A DNA stretch of 64,000 bases, taken from NCBI RefSeq assembly GCF_029626025.1, contig NZ_JARUBF010000001.1, forward strand, positions 5,612,001 to 5,676,000. The letters are read 5' to 3'. This document shows positions 23,354 through 31,585 of this stretch, piece by piece. The translations under genes were made by a program, and so were the position numbers. This stretch comes from Solwaraspora sp. WMMD406 (GTDB taxonomy: Bacteria > Actinomycetota > Actinomycetes > Mycobacteriales > Micromonosporaceae). The notes beneath the pieces were generated by a model. The model had not been told where the DNA came from, searched no databases, and worked only from the letters and a program-made list of their open reading frames with translations. How positions within the stretch are numbered: position 1 is the first letter of the stretch; every line of letters begins with the position of its first letter.

Positions 23354-24619
23354 GTGCACGTACCGCAGATCCCGCAGTTGACCGCCACCGATCCCGACCT
23401 CGCCGCGCTGATCGAGGGCGAGGCCCGCCGTCAGCACGACAAGCTCCGGATGATCGCGTCGGAGAACTACGTCTCCACCGCCGTCCTCGAAGCCAGCGGA
23501 AGCGTCCTGACCAACAAGTACTCGGAGGGCTACCCCGGCCGGCGCTACTACGAGGGGCAGCAGTTCGTCGACCCGGTCGAGACGCTCGCCATCGAGCGGG
23601 CCAAGGCGGTGTTCGGGGCGGCGCACGCCAACGTACAGCCGTACTCCGGATCCCCCGCGAACCTCGCCGTCTACCTGGCCTTCCTCTCCCCGGGCGACAC
23701 CGTGATGGGGATGGCGCTGCCGATGGGGGGGCACCTCACCCACGGCTGGTCGGTCTCGGCCACCGGCAAGTGGTTCAACTCGGTCCGCTACAACGTCTCC
23801 CGGGACACCGGCCTGATCGACTTCGACGAGGTCCGCGACGTGGCCCGCCGGGAACGACCGAAGGTGATCTTCTGCGGTGGCACGGCGGTCCCCCGGACCA
23901 TCGACTTCCCGGCCTTCGCCGAGATCGCCCGTGAGGTCGGCGCGGTGCTGGCCGCGGACATCGCGCACATCGCCGGCCTGGTCGCCGGTGGCGCGCACCC
24001 GTCGCCGGTCGGGCACGCCGACGTCGTCACCACCACCACGCACAAGACGCTGCGCGGCCCGCGCGGCGCGATGATCCTGACGACCGAGGAGTACGCCGCC
24101 GCGATCGACAAGGCGGTCTTTCCCGGCCTGCAGGGCGGCCCGCACAACCACACCACCGCCGGCATCGCCGTCGCGTTGCGGGAGGCGCAGAGCGAGGACT
24201 TCCGCCGGTACGCCCACCAGGTGGTCGCCAACGCGAAGGCGCTGGCCGCCGCGCTGGTCGACCGGGGCTTCGACCTGATCTCCGGCGGCACCGACAACCA
24301 CCTGATCCTGGCCGACCTGACCGGCAAGGGGGTCGCCGGCAAGCCGGCCGCCCAGGCCCTGGACCGCGCCGGCATCGAGCTCAACTACAACACCGTGCCG
24401 TACGACCCGCGCAAGCCGTTCGACCCGTCCGGGATTCGGCTGGGCACCGGCGCACTCACCACCCGGGGCCTCACCGAGGCCCAGATGCCGCAGGTCGCGG
24501 CGTGGATGGACGACGCGGTGACGGCGGCGGTCAAGGACGACGAGGCCGCGCTGGACCGGATCGCCGGCGAGGTGGCCGACCTGCTGGCCGGCTACCCGAT
24601 GCCCGGCTACGCCGGCTGA
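23354..24619 (+). CDS. glyA: Serine hydroxymethyltransferase
   Basis: PLP enzyme that interconverts serine and glycine and charges tetrahydrofolate with a one-carbon unit, 421 residues, normal length. The N-terminal MIASENYVS motif, GSPANLAVY, and the PLP-lysine segment TTTTHKTLRGPRGA (Lys near 235) are intact, as is the C-terminal GIRLGTGALTTRG. GTG 23354 is chosen because AGGAGG ends six bases upstream; the longer open frame runs back through the riboswitch and is not credible. Regulated by the ZTP riboswitch in its leader. A LacI-type operator candidate lies further upstream. It converges on the PAS-GGDEF-EAL gene, with only 31 bases between the stops. Confidence 0.97.
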   Translation: MHVPQIPQLTATDPDLAALIEGEARRQHDKLRMIASENYVSTAVLEASGSVLTNKYSEGYPGRRYYEGQQFVDPVETLAIERAKAVFGAAHANVQPYSGSPANLAVYLAFLSPGDTVMGMALPMGGHLTHGWSVSATGKWFNSVRYNVSRDTGLIDFDEVRDVARRERPKVIFCGGTAVPRTIDFPAFAEIAREVGAVLAADIAHIAGLVAGGAHPSPVGHADVVTTTTHKTLRGPRGAMILTTEEYAAAIDKAVFPGLQGGPHNHTTAGIAVALREAQSEDFRRYAHQVVANAKALAAALVDRGFDLISGGTDNHLILADLTGKGVAGKPAAQALDRAGIELNYNTVPYDPRKPFDPSGIRLGTGALTTRGLTEAQMPQVAAWMDDAVTAAVKDDEAALDRIAGEVADLLAGYPMPGYAG

Positions 24620-24650
24620 ACCCGGTCGACGGATCGCGTCCGGGCGGCGG

Positions 24651-27600
24651 TCAGTACGACGGCGCCTGGAACTCCGCGATGTACGCCTCGGTCCGCTCCG
24701 CTGGTGCGGGGCGGGCCAGGGCGTACCCCTGGCCGTAGCGGCAGCCGGCCGCCCGCGCCTGACCGACCTGGCGGACCGTTTCCAGGCCCTCGGCGACGAG
24801 CTCCAATCCCAGCCGTCGCCCCAGGCCGACCACGACCTCCATCGTCGGCCGGTTCGGGTCCGTTCCGGCCGCCGCGTCGGTGACCAACGATCGATCGATC
24901 TTCAGGATGTCCAGCGGCAGCCGGCGGAGCTGGGCGATCGGCGCCTGACCGGCCCCGAAGTCGTCCAGGGCGACCCGGATCCCCCGGGCCCGCAGGTCCG
25001 CCAGCGCGACGACGATCCTGGGCTGCTCCTCGGCGACCAGCGCCTCGGTCACCAGGGACTCGGACACCTCGACAATCAGGCCGTGCGGCGGGATCCCGGT
25101 GGCGGCGAGTGTCGACGCCAGGTCGGCGGCGAAGTCAGGAGCCGCCAACTCCATCGGAGACACGTTGACCGACAGCCACAGCTGGTGCCCCTCCCTGGCC
25201 CAGGAAGCCACCTGCCGACAGGCCGTCGCCCGCAGCCAACCACCGATGTGCGTCAGCAGCGACAGGTCCCGGGCCACCGCCAGCACCTCCGCGGGCAGCA
25301 CCGTCCCGAGCGCCGGGTTACGCCAGCGCAGCAGCGCTTCGACGCCGACCGGCTGTCCGTCGCCGAGGTCCAGCACCGGCTGGTAGACCACGTCCAGCTC
25401 ACCGCGCTCGGCCGCGCCGGGCAGTTCGCGTTCCAGGTCGAGGCGGCGGACCAGCTGCTCCTCCAGATAGGAGTCGTACCACTCGATCCGGTTGCCGCCC
25501 AGCTGCCGGGCCCGGCGGCGGGCCAGGTCGGCGCGGCGCAACACGTCGTCGACCCCGTCACCGCCGGACACGTCGGCCATCCCGATGCTCGCCCGCAGGT
25601 GCACCACCGACCCCGGCAGCTGGCAGGGCTCGCGCAACGCGGCGATCAGCCGCGCACCGGTGCCGTACGCCAGCATCGGCCCACCCACGGTGATCACCGC
25701 GAACTCGTCGCCGCCGAGCCGGGCCACCACGTCGTCCGGATCGACCGAGTCGCGCAGTCGGCGGCCGACCTCGATCGAAACCGCGTCGCTCACCTCCCGG
25801 GTGTGCCGTACCTCGTGTGGTTCCCGCCCGTGTGGACCGGGAGTGCCGGACAGCCCGTGCAGATCGATGATCAGCAACGTGCCGGGGTACCCGGCGACGT
25901 CGCGGGCGGCGGCGATCTGGCGCGCCAGCTCACGGCGGTTCGCCAACCCGGTGAGCTGGTCGGTGAACCCCAACTTGTGCAGCCGGCGTTCCAGGTGCAA
26001 CCGCTCCCCCACGTCCCGTACGTGCACCACCAGGGCGGCGACCTCCGGTGCCCCCCGCTGGTCGGTGATGGTCGACTCGGTGTCGCGCCAACGGCCGTAC
26101 CCGTCGCGTAGCCGGGCGGTGACCAGCGGAGTCCGACCGGTGGCCGAGATCCGGCCGGCCACCACCGCGCTCAGCGCGGCGGCGACCTCGGCGGCGTCCT
26201 CGGGATGCATCAGGTCGTCGAAGGTCCGGCCGACCACGTCGGCGTCGGCGAGCCCGAACAGCCGGGCGGCGGCCGGCGACTGCCAGCGGACCCGTCGGTC
26301 GTCACCGACGATGAGGGTCAGGTCGTTGCCGCCGGAGACCAGGGACCGGAAGTGGGCTTCCTGAGCGCTCAGTCGCCGGGCGAAGGCGCGCACGTCGGCG
26401 GCGGCCATCATCTCCCGGATCACCAGGGTGGGGATCACCGCCAGTCCGAGCAGGATCGACGTCCGGTCGAACCCGCCCACCGTCACGAGGTGGTAGACGG
26501 CCGCCACCGTGGCGACGACCGCAGGGATGGTCAACAGTGGATACGCCGACAGCGGGCCGCGCGGCGCACCACCTCCGGCGGTGCCACCGCCAACGCCACC
26601 GGCGGTTCTACCGGCGGCCCGGACCGGCCAGGTGCCCCGGCCGACGCCACAGGCGACGGCGGTCACTCCGACGACGACCGGTGCCATGGCCACGCACCAG
26701 GTCCACGGCGCGGCCGCGTACGCGAACAGGATCGTCGACGCGGTCAGTCCCAGCACCGCCGCGATCGCCCCGCCGCCGCAGAGCAGCACGGCTCGGTGCT
26801 GACGGATCACGCTCAGCGCGGTGACCGCGATGACCGACACCACGCCGATCGCGCCGACGCCGGCCACGAGCGCCACCACCGGCAGCTCACCGACCGGGCG
26901 CAGCAGCCATCCGACGAAGGTGAGACTGACGCCCAGGCTCACCCCGTCCACCAGCCGACGCAGCCGGACCGCCGAGCCGTCGGCGGCGGCCGGCAGGAGC
27001 AGGATGCCCGCGAGGTAGCCGAGCAACGTGGGGACGAGCCCGCTGAGCGCGATGTCGGCGCGGATGTCGGCCGGGGCGAACACGGCGACGCAACAGGTGC
27101 CGGTGCCGAGCAGGGTGGCGAACGCGACGAGGCCGGCGCCCCGGCAGGCCCGGAAGTCACCGGTCCGTCGATGCGCGGTCGACGCGATCCGCAGCAACCA
27201 CCAGGTCGGCCCGGACACCCCGATCGACGCCGCCCCCACCAGGGCCACCACCGGGGGCAGCAGATCGGCGACACCAAGGGTGAGTCCGACGAGCGCGACG
27301 GTGCAGCAGGCCAGCAGGATCGTCGCGGCGACACCGGCGAGCCCGATGGCGCCGCGCCCGGCGGAGCGGGCAGCGGTGAACACGCCGGTCAGGCCACTGG
27401 ACGGCGCTCGGTGCCGCCGTCGGGACCAGTGCGGGTCCGTACGGGGCGAGGACGGGTCCGTACGGGACCGGCGCGCGTCGCCGCCGTCGGGGTGGTACGG
27501 GGGCGGACCGGACGGAGCTGACGACGCGGGACGGAACTCGGGTGATGCGGGGAACGCCTCGGGCACGGCCAGGGTCGCCTTCGCGGGAGGGGGCAGGGCA

Positions 27601-27653
27601 CAGGCGATGCCATCGGCTCCGCCCGCACCCGGCACAACGAAGCGACCCGGCAT
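24651..27653 (-). CDS. Membrane PAS-GGDEF-EAL protein, cyclase site probably inactive
   Basis: Large multidomain cyclic-di-GMP protein of about 1000 residues. A Pro/Arg/Ser-rich N-terminus is followed by about ten hydrophobic segments, a PAS domain (DLTLIVGDDRRVRWQSPAAA onward), GGDEF and EAL domains. GGDEF itself is present, but the metal/guanine-binding stretch that should read DxDxFKxxND is DLHGLSGTPG and the I-site Arg is missing, so cyclase activity is doubtful. The EAL half keeps EAL in GVEALLRWRNP, DDFGAGQAP and LKIDRSLV, so it is probably a phosphodiesterase or GTP-modulated sensor. The start is uncertain: ATG 27651-27653 avoids overlap with the divergent gene; the frame stays open to 27761. 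Unlike the other two GGDEF-EAL proteins in the window it has a PAS sensor. Confidence 0.87.
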   Translation of the reverse strand: MPGRFVVPGAGGADGIACALPPPAKATLAVPEAFPASPEFRPASSAPSGPPPYHPDGGDARRSRTDPSSPRTDPHWSRRRHRAPSSGLTGVFTAARSAGRGAIGLAGVAATILLACCTVALVGLTLGVADLLPPVVALVGAASIGVSGPTWWLLRIASTAHRRTGDFRACRGAGLVAFATLLGTGTCCVAVFAPADIRADIALSGLVPTLLGYLAGILLLPAAADGSAVRLRRLVDGVSLGVSLTFVGWLLRPVGELPVVALVAGVGAIGVVSVIAVTALSVIRQHRAVLLCGGGAIAAVLGLTASTILFAYAAAPWTWCVAMAPVVVGVTAVACGVGRGTWPVRAAGRTAGGVGGGTAGGGAPRGPLSAYPLLTIPAVVATVAAVYHLVTVGGFDRTSILLGLAVIPTLVIREMMAAADVRAFARRLSAQEAHFRSLVSGGNDLTLIVGDDRRVRWQSPAAARLFGLADADVVGRTFDDLMHPEDAAEVAAALSAVVAGRISATGRTPLVTARLRDGYGRWRDTESTITDQRGAPEVAALVVHVRDVGERLHLERRLHKLGFTDQLTGLANRRELARQIAAARDVAGYPGTLLIIDLHGLSGTPGPHGREPHEVRHTREVSDAVSIEVGRRLRDSVDPDDVVARLGGDEFAVITVGGPMLAYGTGARLIAALREPCQLPGSVVHLRASIGMADVSGGDGVDDVLRRADLARRRARQLGGNRIEWYDSYLEEQLVRRLDLERELPGAAERGELDVVYQPVLDLGDGQPVGVEALLRWRNPALGTVLPAEVLAVARDLSLLTHIGGWLRATACRQVASWAREGHQLWLSVNVSPMELAAPDFAADLASTLAATGIPPHGLIVEVSESLVTEALVAEEQPRIVVALADLRARGIRVALDDFGAGQAPIAQLRRLPLDILKIDRSLVTDAAAGTDPNRPTMEVVVGLGRRLGLELVAEGLETVRQVGQARAAGCRYGQGYALARPAPAERTEAYIAEFQAPSY

Positions 27654-27754
27654 CCGGTTACGGGTCGACGCGAACCGACGCCGCCGGTTCGCCGCCACGA
27701 GCGTACGCACCGCCCGCCGCCCGGCGACGCCCGCCGGGATGTCAGGATTGTCGG

Positions 27755-28240
27755 GTGACACGCAGGGAATCCGTGCGGTTCCGGCCGCACCAGGCGATCA
27801 TGCTGGCGGCGGTGCTCGGTTTCGTCGGCGCGCTGCCGTTGGCCGCCACCCGGTGGTATCTGCTGCCGATCCTGCTGATCCCGCTGCTCGTCGTCGGTTG
27901 GACGGTCCGCGCCGGCACCGACGCCGACACCGACGGGCTGCGGTTGCGCGCGCTGATCGGGCAACGCCGGATCCCGTGGTCGCAGGTGGCCGAGCTCGGT
28001 GCAGACCGGCACGGCCGAGCGCTGGCGCTGCTGCACGACGGCCACCACGTGGCGCTGCCGGCCGTACGCGGCACCGACCTGCCCCGGCTGATCGAGGCGA
28101 GCGGACAGCAGCTGGGCGGCCCGACCGAGCCGACCGAAGACGAGCCGACCAAGGACGAGCCGACCAAGGACGCCCTGCCCGGGTCGGCCCACGACGGGCC
28201 GGCCCGGGCGAAGTCCAGCCAGGATGGCGCGGCTCAGTAG
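27755..28240 (+). CDS. PH domain-containing membrane protein
   Basis: Small protein of 161 residues with two adjacent membrane segments (IMLAAVLGFVGALPLAATRW and LLPILLIPLLVVGWTV), then a short bacterial PH-like domain (LRLRALIGQRRIPWSQVAEL) of the kind often annotated PH domain-containing or PF10756. The C-terminal tail is charged and repetitive (PTEDEPTKDEPTKDA). Role unknown; probably a membrane-associated accessory protein. It starts with GTG 27755 and ends seven bases inside the convergent dehydrogenase gene, so the last two codons and stop overlap. Confidence 0.8.
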   Translation: MTRRESVRFRPHQAIMLAAVLGFVGALPLAATRWYLLPILLIPLLVVGWTVRAGTDADTDGLRLRALIGQRRIPWSQVAELGADRHGRALALLHDGHHVALPAVRGTDLPRLIEASGQQLGGPTEPTEDEPTKDEPTKDALPGSAHDGPARAKSSQDGAAQ

Positions 28241-29160
28241 CCCTCGGTCACCACGTTCCGCAGCTCGTCTCCGGCCACGAACCGGCGGATCTGCCGCTCC
28301 GCCAGCCCGTACGCCCGGGCCAGTAGCCCACGGACCGAGCCGGCGATGTGCGGGCTGATCACCACGTTCGAGAATGACCATAGTGGATGATCGGCGGGCA
28401 ATGGCTCGGGATCGGTGACGTCCAGCACCGCCGAGATCCGACCGGTGGCCAGTTCGGCGGTGAGCGCCGCCGTGTCCACCACCGGGCCACGCGCCGCGTT
28501 GACAAGTAGCGAACCGTCGCGCATCGTGGCTAGGAACGCCGCGTCGACCAGGCCGCGGGTCGCGGCGGTGAGCGGCACGAGCAACACCACGATGTCCGCG
28601 TACGGCAACAGTCGCGGCAACTCGGTGACCGCGTGCACCTGCTCCGCCGGCCGGGCGTTGCGGGCCACCAGGGTGAACTCGACCTCGAACGGTGCCAGCC
28701 GGGACCGTACCGCCGCCCCGATCGACCCGGCGCCGACGATGAGAATCCGTTTGCCGGCCACCTCGTCGGTCGGGGCGAACGTCTCGTACGACCATTGGCG
28801 GTGACTCTGCGCCCGGACGAACCCGGCGAAATCCCGCACATGGGTCAGAACCGCGGTGGCCACCCACTCGGCGGTGGACGAGTCGTGCACCCCGCGCGCG
28901 TCGCAGAGCGTCACCTGCTCCGGCAACCGCCCCGCCCACGCGTCGGCCCCGGCGGAAAGCAACTGGACCACCCGCAGGTCCGGCAGTTTGCCGGCGAGCT
29001 CGGCGACCCCCGGTCGGGCCAGGAACGGCGGCACCCAGAATCGGACTCCGGCCGGGTCGGAGGGCAACCGGGTGGGGTCGGTCATCACCTCGACCGTCAC
29101 CTCCTCGGATAACCGTCCGAGGAGTTCGCGGCCCTGCTGGTGGGGGATCCAGACCTTCAC
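28234..29160 (-). CDS. D-isomer specific 2-hydroxyacid dehydrogenase
   Basis: NAD(P)-dependent oxidoreductase of the SerA/GyaR/LdhA superfamily, 308 residues. The nucleotide-binding Rossmann motif is ILIVGAGSIGAAVRSRL (GxGxxG), followed by the family signature LPYADIVVLLVPLTAATRG, NAARGPVVDTAAL with the catalytic Arg, Asp/Glu in DVTDPEPLPADHPLW, and the catalytic His in NVVISPHIAGS. The substrate (glyoxylate, hydroxypyruvate or another 2-keto acid) cannot be determined. GTG 29160 is used because it begins the conserved VKVWIP strand; the frame extends upstream through a region antisense to the next gene. Divergent from the acetyltransferase at 29206. Confidence 0.92.
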   Translation of the reverse strand: MKVWIPHQQGRELLGRLSEEVTVEVMTDPTRLPSDPAGVRFWVPPFLARPGVAELAGKLPDLRVVQLLSAGADAWAGRLPEQVTLCDARGVHDSSTAEWVATAVLTHVRDFAGFVRAQSHRQWSYETFAPTDEVAGKRILIVGAGSIGAAVRSRLAPFEVEFTLVARNARPAEQVHAVTELPRLLPYADIVVLLVPLTAATRGLVDAAFLATMRDGSLLVNAARGPVVDTAALTAELATGRISAVLDVTDPEPLPADHPLWSFSNVVISPHIAGSVRGLLARAYGLAERQIRRFVAGDELRNVVTEGY

Positions 29161-29205
29161 GGCACCGACGATAGTCGGACGGCCCGGTTGGGTTAGTTTC
29201 ATCCC

Positions 29206-29727
29206 ATGCGTGGGGATGACCGGGCAGGCGACGTCACGGTGCGCCCGATGACCGCCGCCGACGCCGCCGAGGTGTTGGCGATCTACCAGGCCGGGTTGGA
29301 CACCGGTCTGGCGAGCTTCGAGACGGTCGCGCCGGACTGGGCGACGTTCGACGCCGGGCGGTTGCCGCGGCACCGGTGGGTGGCGACCGGGGCCGGCGAC
29401 GACGACCGGGTGCTCGGCTGGATCGCGGTCACCCCCGTGTCGACCCGGCCGGTCTACGCCGGAGTGGTCGAGCACTCGGTCTACGTCGCCGAGTCCGCGC
29501 GCGGGCTGGGCGTCGGGCGGCTGCTCCTAGACGCCGCGATCGGCTCGACCGAGGCCGCCGGGATCTGGACCATCCAGTCCGGAGTGTTCCCGGAGAACGC
29601 GACGAGCCTGGCCCTGCACGCCCACGCCGGATTCCGCACGGTCGGCACCCGGCACCGGATCGCCCGCCGCGACGGCCAGTGGCGCGACGTGGTGCTGCTG
29701 GAACGGCGTAGCCCGCTGATCGACTGA
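29206..29727 (+). CDS. GNAT acetyltransferase of the phosphinothricin/methionine sulfone (bar/MddA-like) type
   Basis: N-acetyltransferase of 173 residues. The order VTVRPMTAADAAEVLAIYQ, FETVAPDWATF, VEHSVYVAESARGLGVGRLL (acetyl-CoA loop) and QSGVFPENATSLALHAHAGF with GTRHRIARRDGQWRDVVLLE at the end is the pattern of the bar/PAT/MddA subgroup, which acetylates phosphinothricin, methionine sulfone or related amino acids. Whether it confers resistance cannot be told from sequence. A TAGTTT hexamer lies six bases before ATG 29206 and no ribosome site is visible, consistent with a leaderless transcript. The stop codon is inside the loop of a terminator-like hairpin. Confidence 0.88.
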   Translation: MRGDDRAGDVTVRPMTAADAAEVLAIYQAGLDTGLASFETVAPDWATFDAGRLPRHRWVATGAGDDDRVLGWIAVTPVSTRPVYAGVVEHSVYVAESARGLGVGRLLLDAAIGSTEAAGIWTIQSGVFPENATSLALHAHAGFRTVGTRHRIARRDGQWRDVVLLERRSPLID

Positions 29728-29740
29728 TCAGCGGGCTACG
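29707..29740. terminator. Hairpin overlapping the acetyltransferase stop codon
   Basis: Perfect 14-bp inverted repeat (CGTAGCCCGCTGAT / ATCAGCGGGCTACG) with loop CGACTG; the TGA stop spans the loop/3' arm boundary. No U-tract. Located between convergent genes, so it may act for both strands. Confidence 0.65.
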
Positions 29741-29807
29741 GTCGGGTCGGCAGGCTACGGTCGGGCGGCGGGCCACGACCCGGGCCCGTCGACCCGCGTC
29801 GATCGAC

Positions 29808-30107
29808 TCAGGCCGGCTCGTACGTCATGCAGTCGGCCATGTCCCGGCTCGGGCCGACCCGGATGGCGGGGGCCCGGCACTCCAACTCGGCGTTGAACCG
29901 GCAGTCGGCCCGTTTGCACGCGCCGACCTGGGCAATCACGGCGTCGAGCCCGCCCTTGGTCGAGATATCGAAGAAGGTGGTGCAACTGGCGTGGTCGGCC
30001 TCCGTACCGATGGTGATGGCGAAGGCGTGACAGCCTTCGTGCTGGTTGTACGCACAGTCGATGGCGGTGCACTCCTGCACCCGTGGCATCTCCATCATCG
30101 CGGTCAT
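29808..30107 (-). CDS. DUF1540 domain protein
   Basis: Small Cys-rich protein of 99 residues, apparently a tandem pair of DUF1540 units: CTAIDCAYNQHEGCHAFAI...CTTF and CKRADCRFNAELECRAPAI...CMTY. Each has four to five cysteines in the same spacing, which suggests metal binding. Function unknown. ATG at 30105-30107 is preceded by AAGGAG with seven-base spacing; several further in-frame ATGs follow. The upstream 200 bases are notably AT-rich and should contain its promoter. Confidence 0.88.
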   Translation of the reverse strand: MTAMMEMPRVQECTAIDCAYNQHEGCHAFAITIGTEADHASCTTFFDISTKGGLDAVIAQVGACKRADCRFNAELECRAPAIRVGPSRDMADCMTYEPA

Positions 30108-30315
30108 GGTGACTCCTTCTGGCTCTCGTCGCCTGTCAGGAAGAACCGTATTACTTGACCCACCTTTGGTGTGTTTTTATTGAATTCAGATGATTTTGGG
30201 CATCCTTACCTAACTGCGAACATCGCCGTACCGCCGCCGAAAGGGCGACCGGCCCCCACGGACCACCGGGCCGGCCGGCCGTGCGGATCTGGATGAGCGG
30301 GCTACCCTGGTGCGG

Positions 30316-31497
30316 GTGAACGCTGGACGCCCCCCGTACCGCCGATCTCCGCGCCGCCCGACCACGGCGAGCCTCGCGGCCGGTCTGGCGCTGACCATGC
30401 TGATCAGTGGGTGCGCGTTCGGCGAACCGGAGCCGGACCAGGCCGGCGCGCCACCGACCTTCCCCGCCCCGACCGAGACCCCGACCAGCGGCGGCGTCGA
30501 GCAACAGATCGCCGTCACCGTCCTGGCCAGCGGCCTACAGGTGCCCTGGGGCGTCGCGTTCCTGCCCGACGGAGCGGCCCTGGTGACCGAACGGGACAGC
30601 GCCCGCATCCTGCGGGTCGGTCCCGGATCGGACCCCGACGGGCTGACCATCGACGAGGTGCAGACCATCGACGCCGTCGACGGCGGCGGCGAGGGCGGCC
30701 TGCTCGGCATCGCCGTCTCCCCCGAGTACGCCACCGACGAGACGGTGTTCATCTACTACTCCACGGCGCAGGACAACCGGATCGCCCGGCTGACCCTCGG
30801 CGGCGAACCGGAACCGATCGTCACCGGCATCCCGTTGTCCGGCATCCACAACGGCGGTCGGCTCGCCTTCGGCCCCGACGGATTCCTCTACGCCACCACC
30901 GGCGACGCCTCCGACACCGGGCTGTCCCAGGATCCGGAGAGCCTCGGCGGCAAGATCCTGCGGATGACGCCGGACGGCGAGCCGGCCCCCGGCAACCCGA
31001 CGGCCGACTCGCTGGTCTGGTCGCTCGGACACCGCAACGTGCAGGGCATCGCCTGGGACGCCGACGACCGGCTGTACGCCACCGAATTCGGCCAGAGCGC
31101 CTGGGACGAGATCAACCTGATCGAACCCGGCAAGAACTACGGCTGGCCGGAGGTGGAGGGAGAGGGCGGCGACGAACGCTTCGTCGACCCCCTCGTGGTG
31201 TGGCCGACCGAGGAGTCGTCCTGCTCCGGCGCGGCGGTGCTGGACCGGGTGCTGGCCGCCGCCTGTCTGCGCGGCGAACGCCTCTGGCTGGTCGAGCTGA
31301 CCGGGTCCGGCACCGTGTTCGGTCAACCCCGCGCGCTGCTCACCGGCGAGTACGGGCGGCTGCGGACCGTCACCCAGGCACCGGACGGTTCGCTGTGGGT
31401 GACCACCTCCAACAACGACGGCCGGGGCGAGCCGGCCCCCGAGGACGACCGAATCCTGCGGCTGGTGTTCGCCGACGGCGGAGCGGGCCGCAGTTGA
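30316..31497 (+). CDS. PQQ-dependent sugar dehydrogenase-like lipoprotein
   Basis: Predicted extracytoplasmic six-bladed beta-propeller of the glucose/sorbosone dehydrogenase (GSDH) family, about 393 residues. A basic N-terminus and hydrophobic segment end in lipobox TMLISGCAFG. The propeller contains the family segments VPWGVAFLPDGAALVTER, GEGGLLGIAVSPEYATDETV, IHNGGRLAFGPDGFLYATTGD (His likely active-site base) and SLGHRNVQGIAWD. PQQ and calcium binding is a family property and not proven here; many actinobacterial members have unknown substrates. GTG 30316 is preferred because TACCCT lies seven bases upstream (leaderless pattern); GTG 30310 is the alternative. Confidence 0.88.
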   Translation: MNAGRPPYRRSPRRPTTASLAAGLALTMLISGCAFGEPEPDQAGAPPTFPAPTETPTSGGVEQQIAVTVLASGLQVPWGVAFLPDGAALVTERDSARILRVGPGSDPDGLTIDEVQTIDAVDGGGEGGLLGIAVSPEYATDETVFIYYSTAQDNRIARLTLGGEPEPIVTGIPLSGIHNGGRLAFGPDGFLYATTGDASDTGLSQDPESLGGKILRMTPDGEPAPGNPTADSLVWSLGHRNVQGIAWDADDRLYATEFGQSAWDEINLIEPGKNYGWPEVEGEGGDERFVDPLVVWPTEESSCSGAAVLDRVLAAACLRGERLWLVELTGSGTVFGQPRALLTGEYGRLRTVTQAPDGSLWVTTSNNDGRGEPAPEDDRILRLVFADGGAGRS

Positions 31498-31585
31498 GGC
31501 CCCGTTCGTTGGCTGAGCCAGCGCACCGCACGCCGTTGCCCCCACACCGCACGCCCCACCCCGACCAGACAGGCATGATCTCACC

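Noticed and set aside
30158-30180. Possible rightward U-tract terminator (CACCTTTGGTG followed by TTTTTATT)
   Set aside because: Stem of only four base pairs, and no rightward gene ends nearby.
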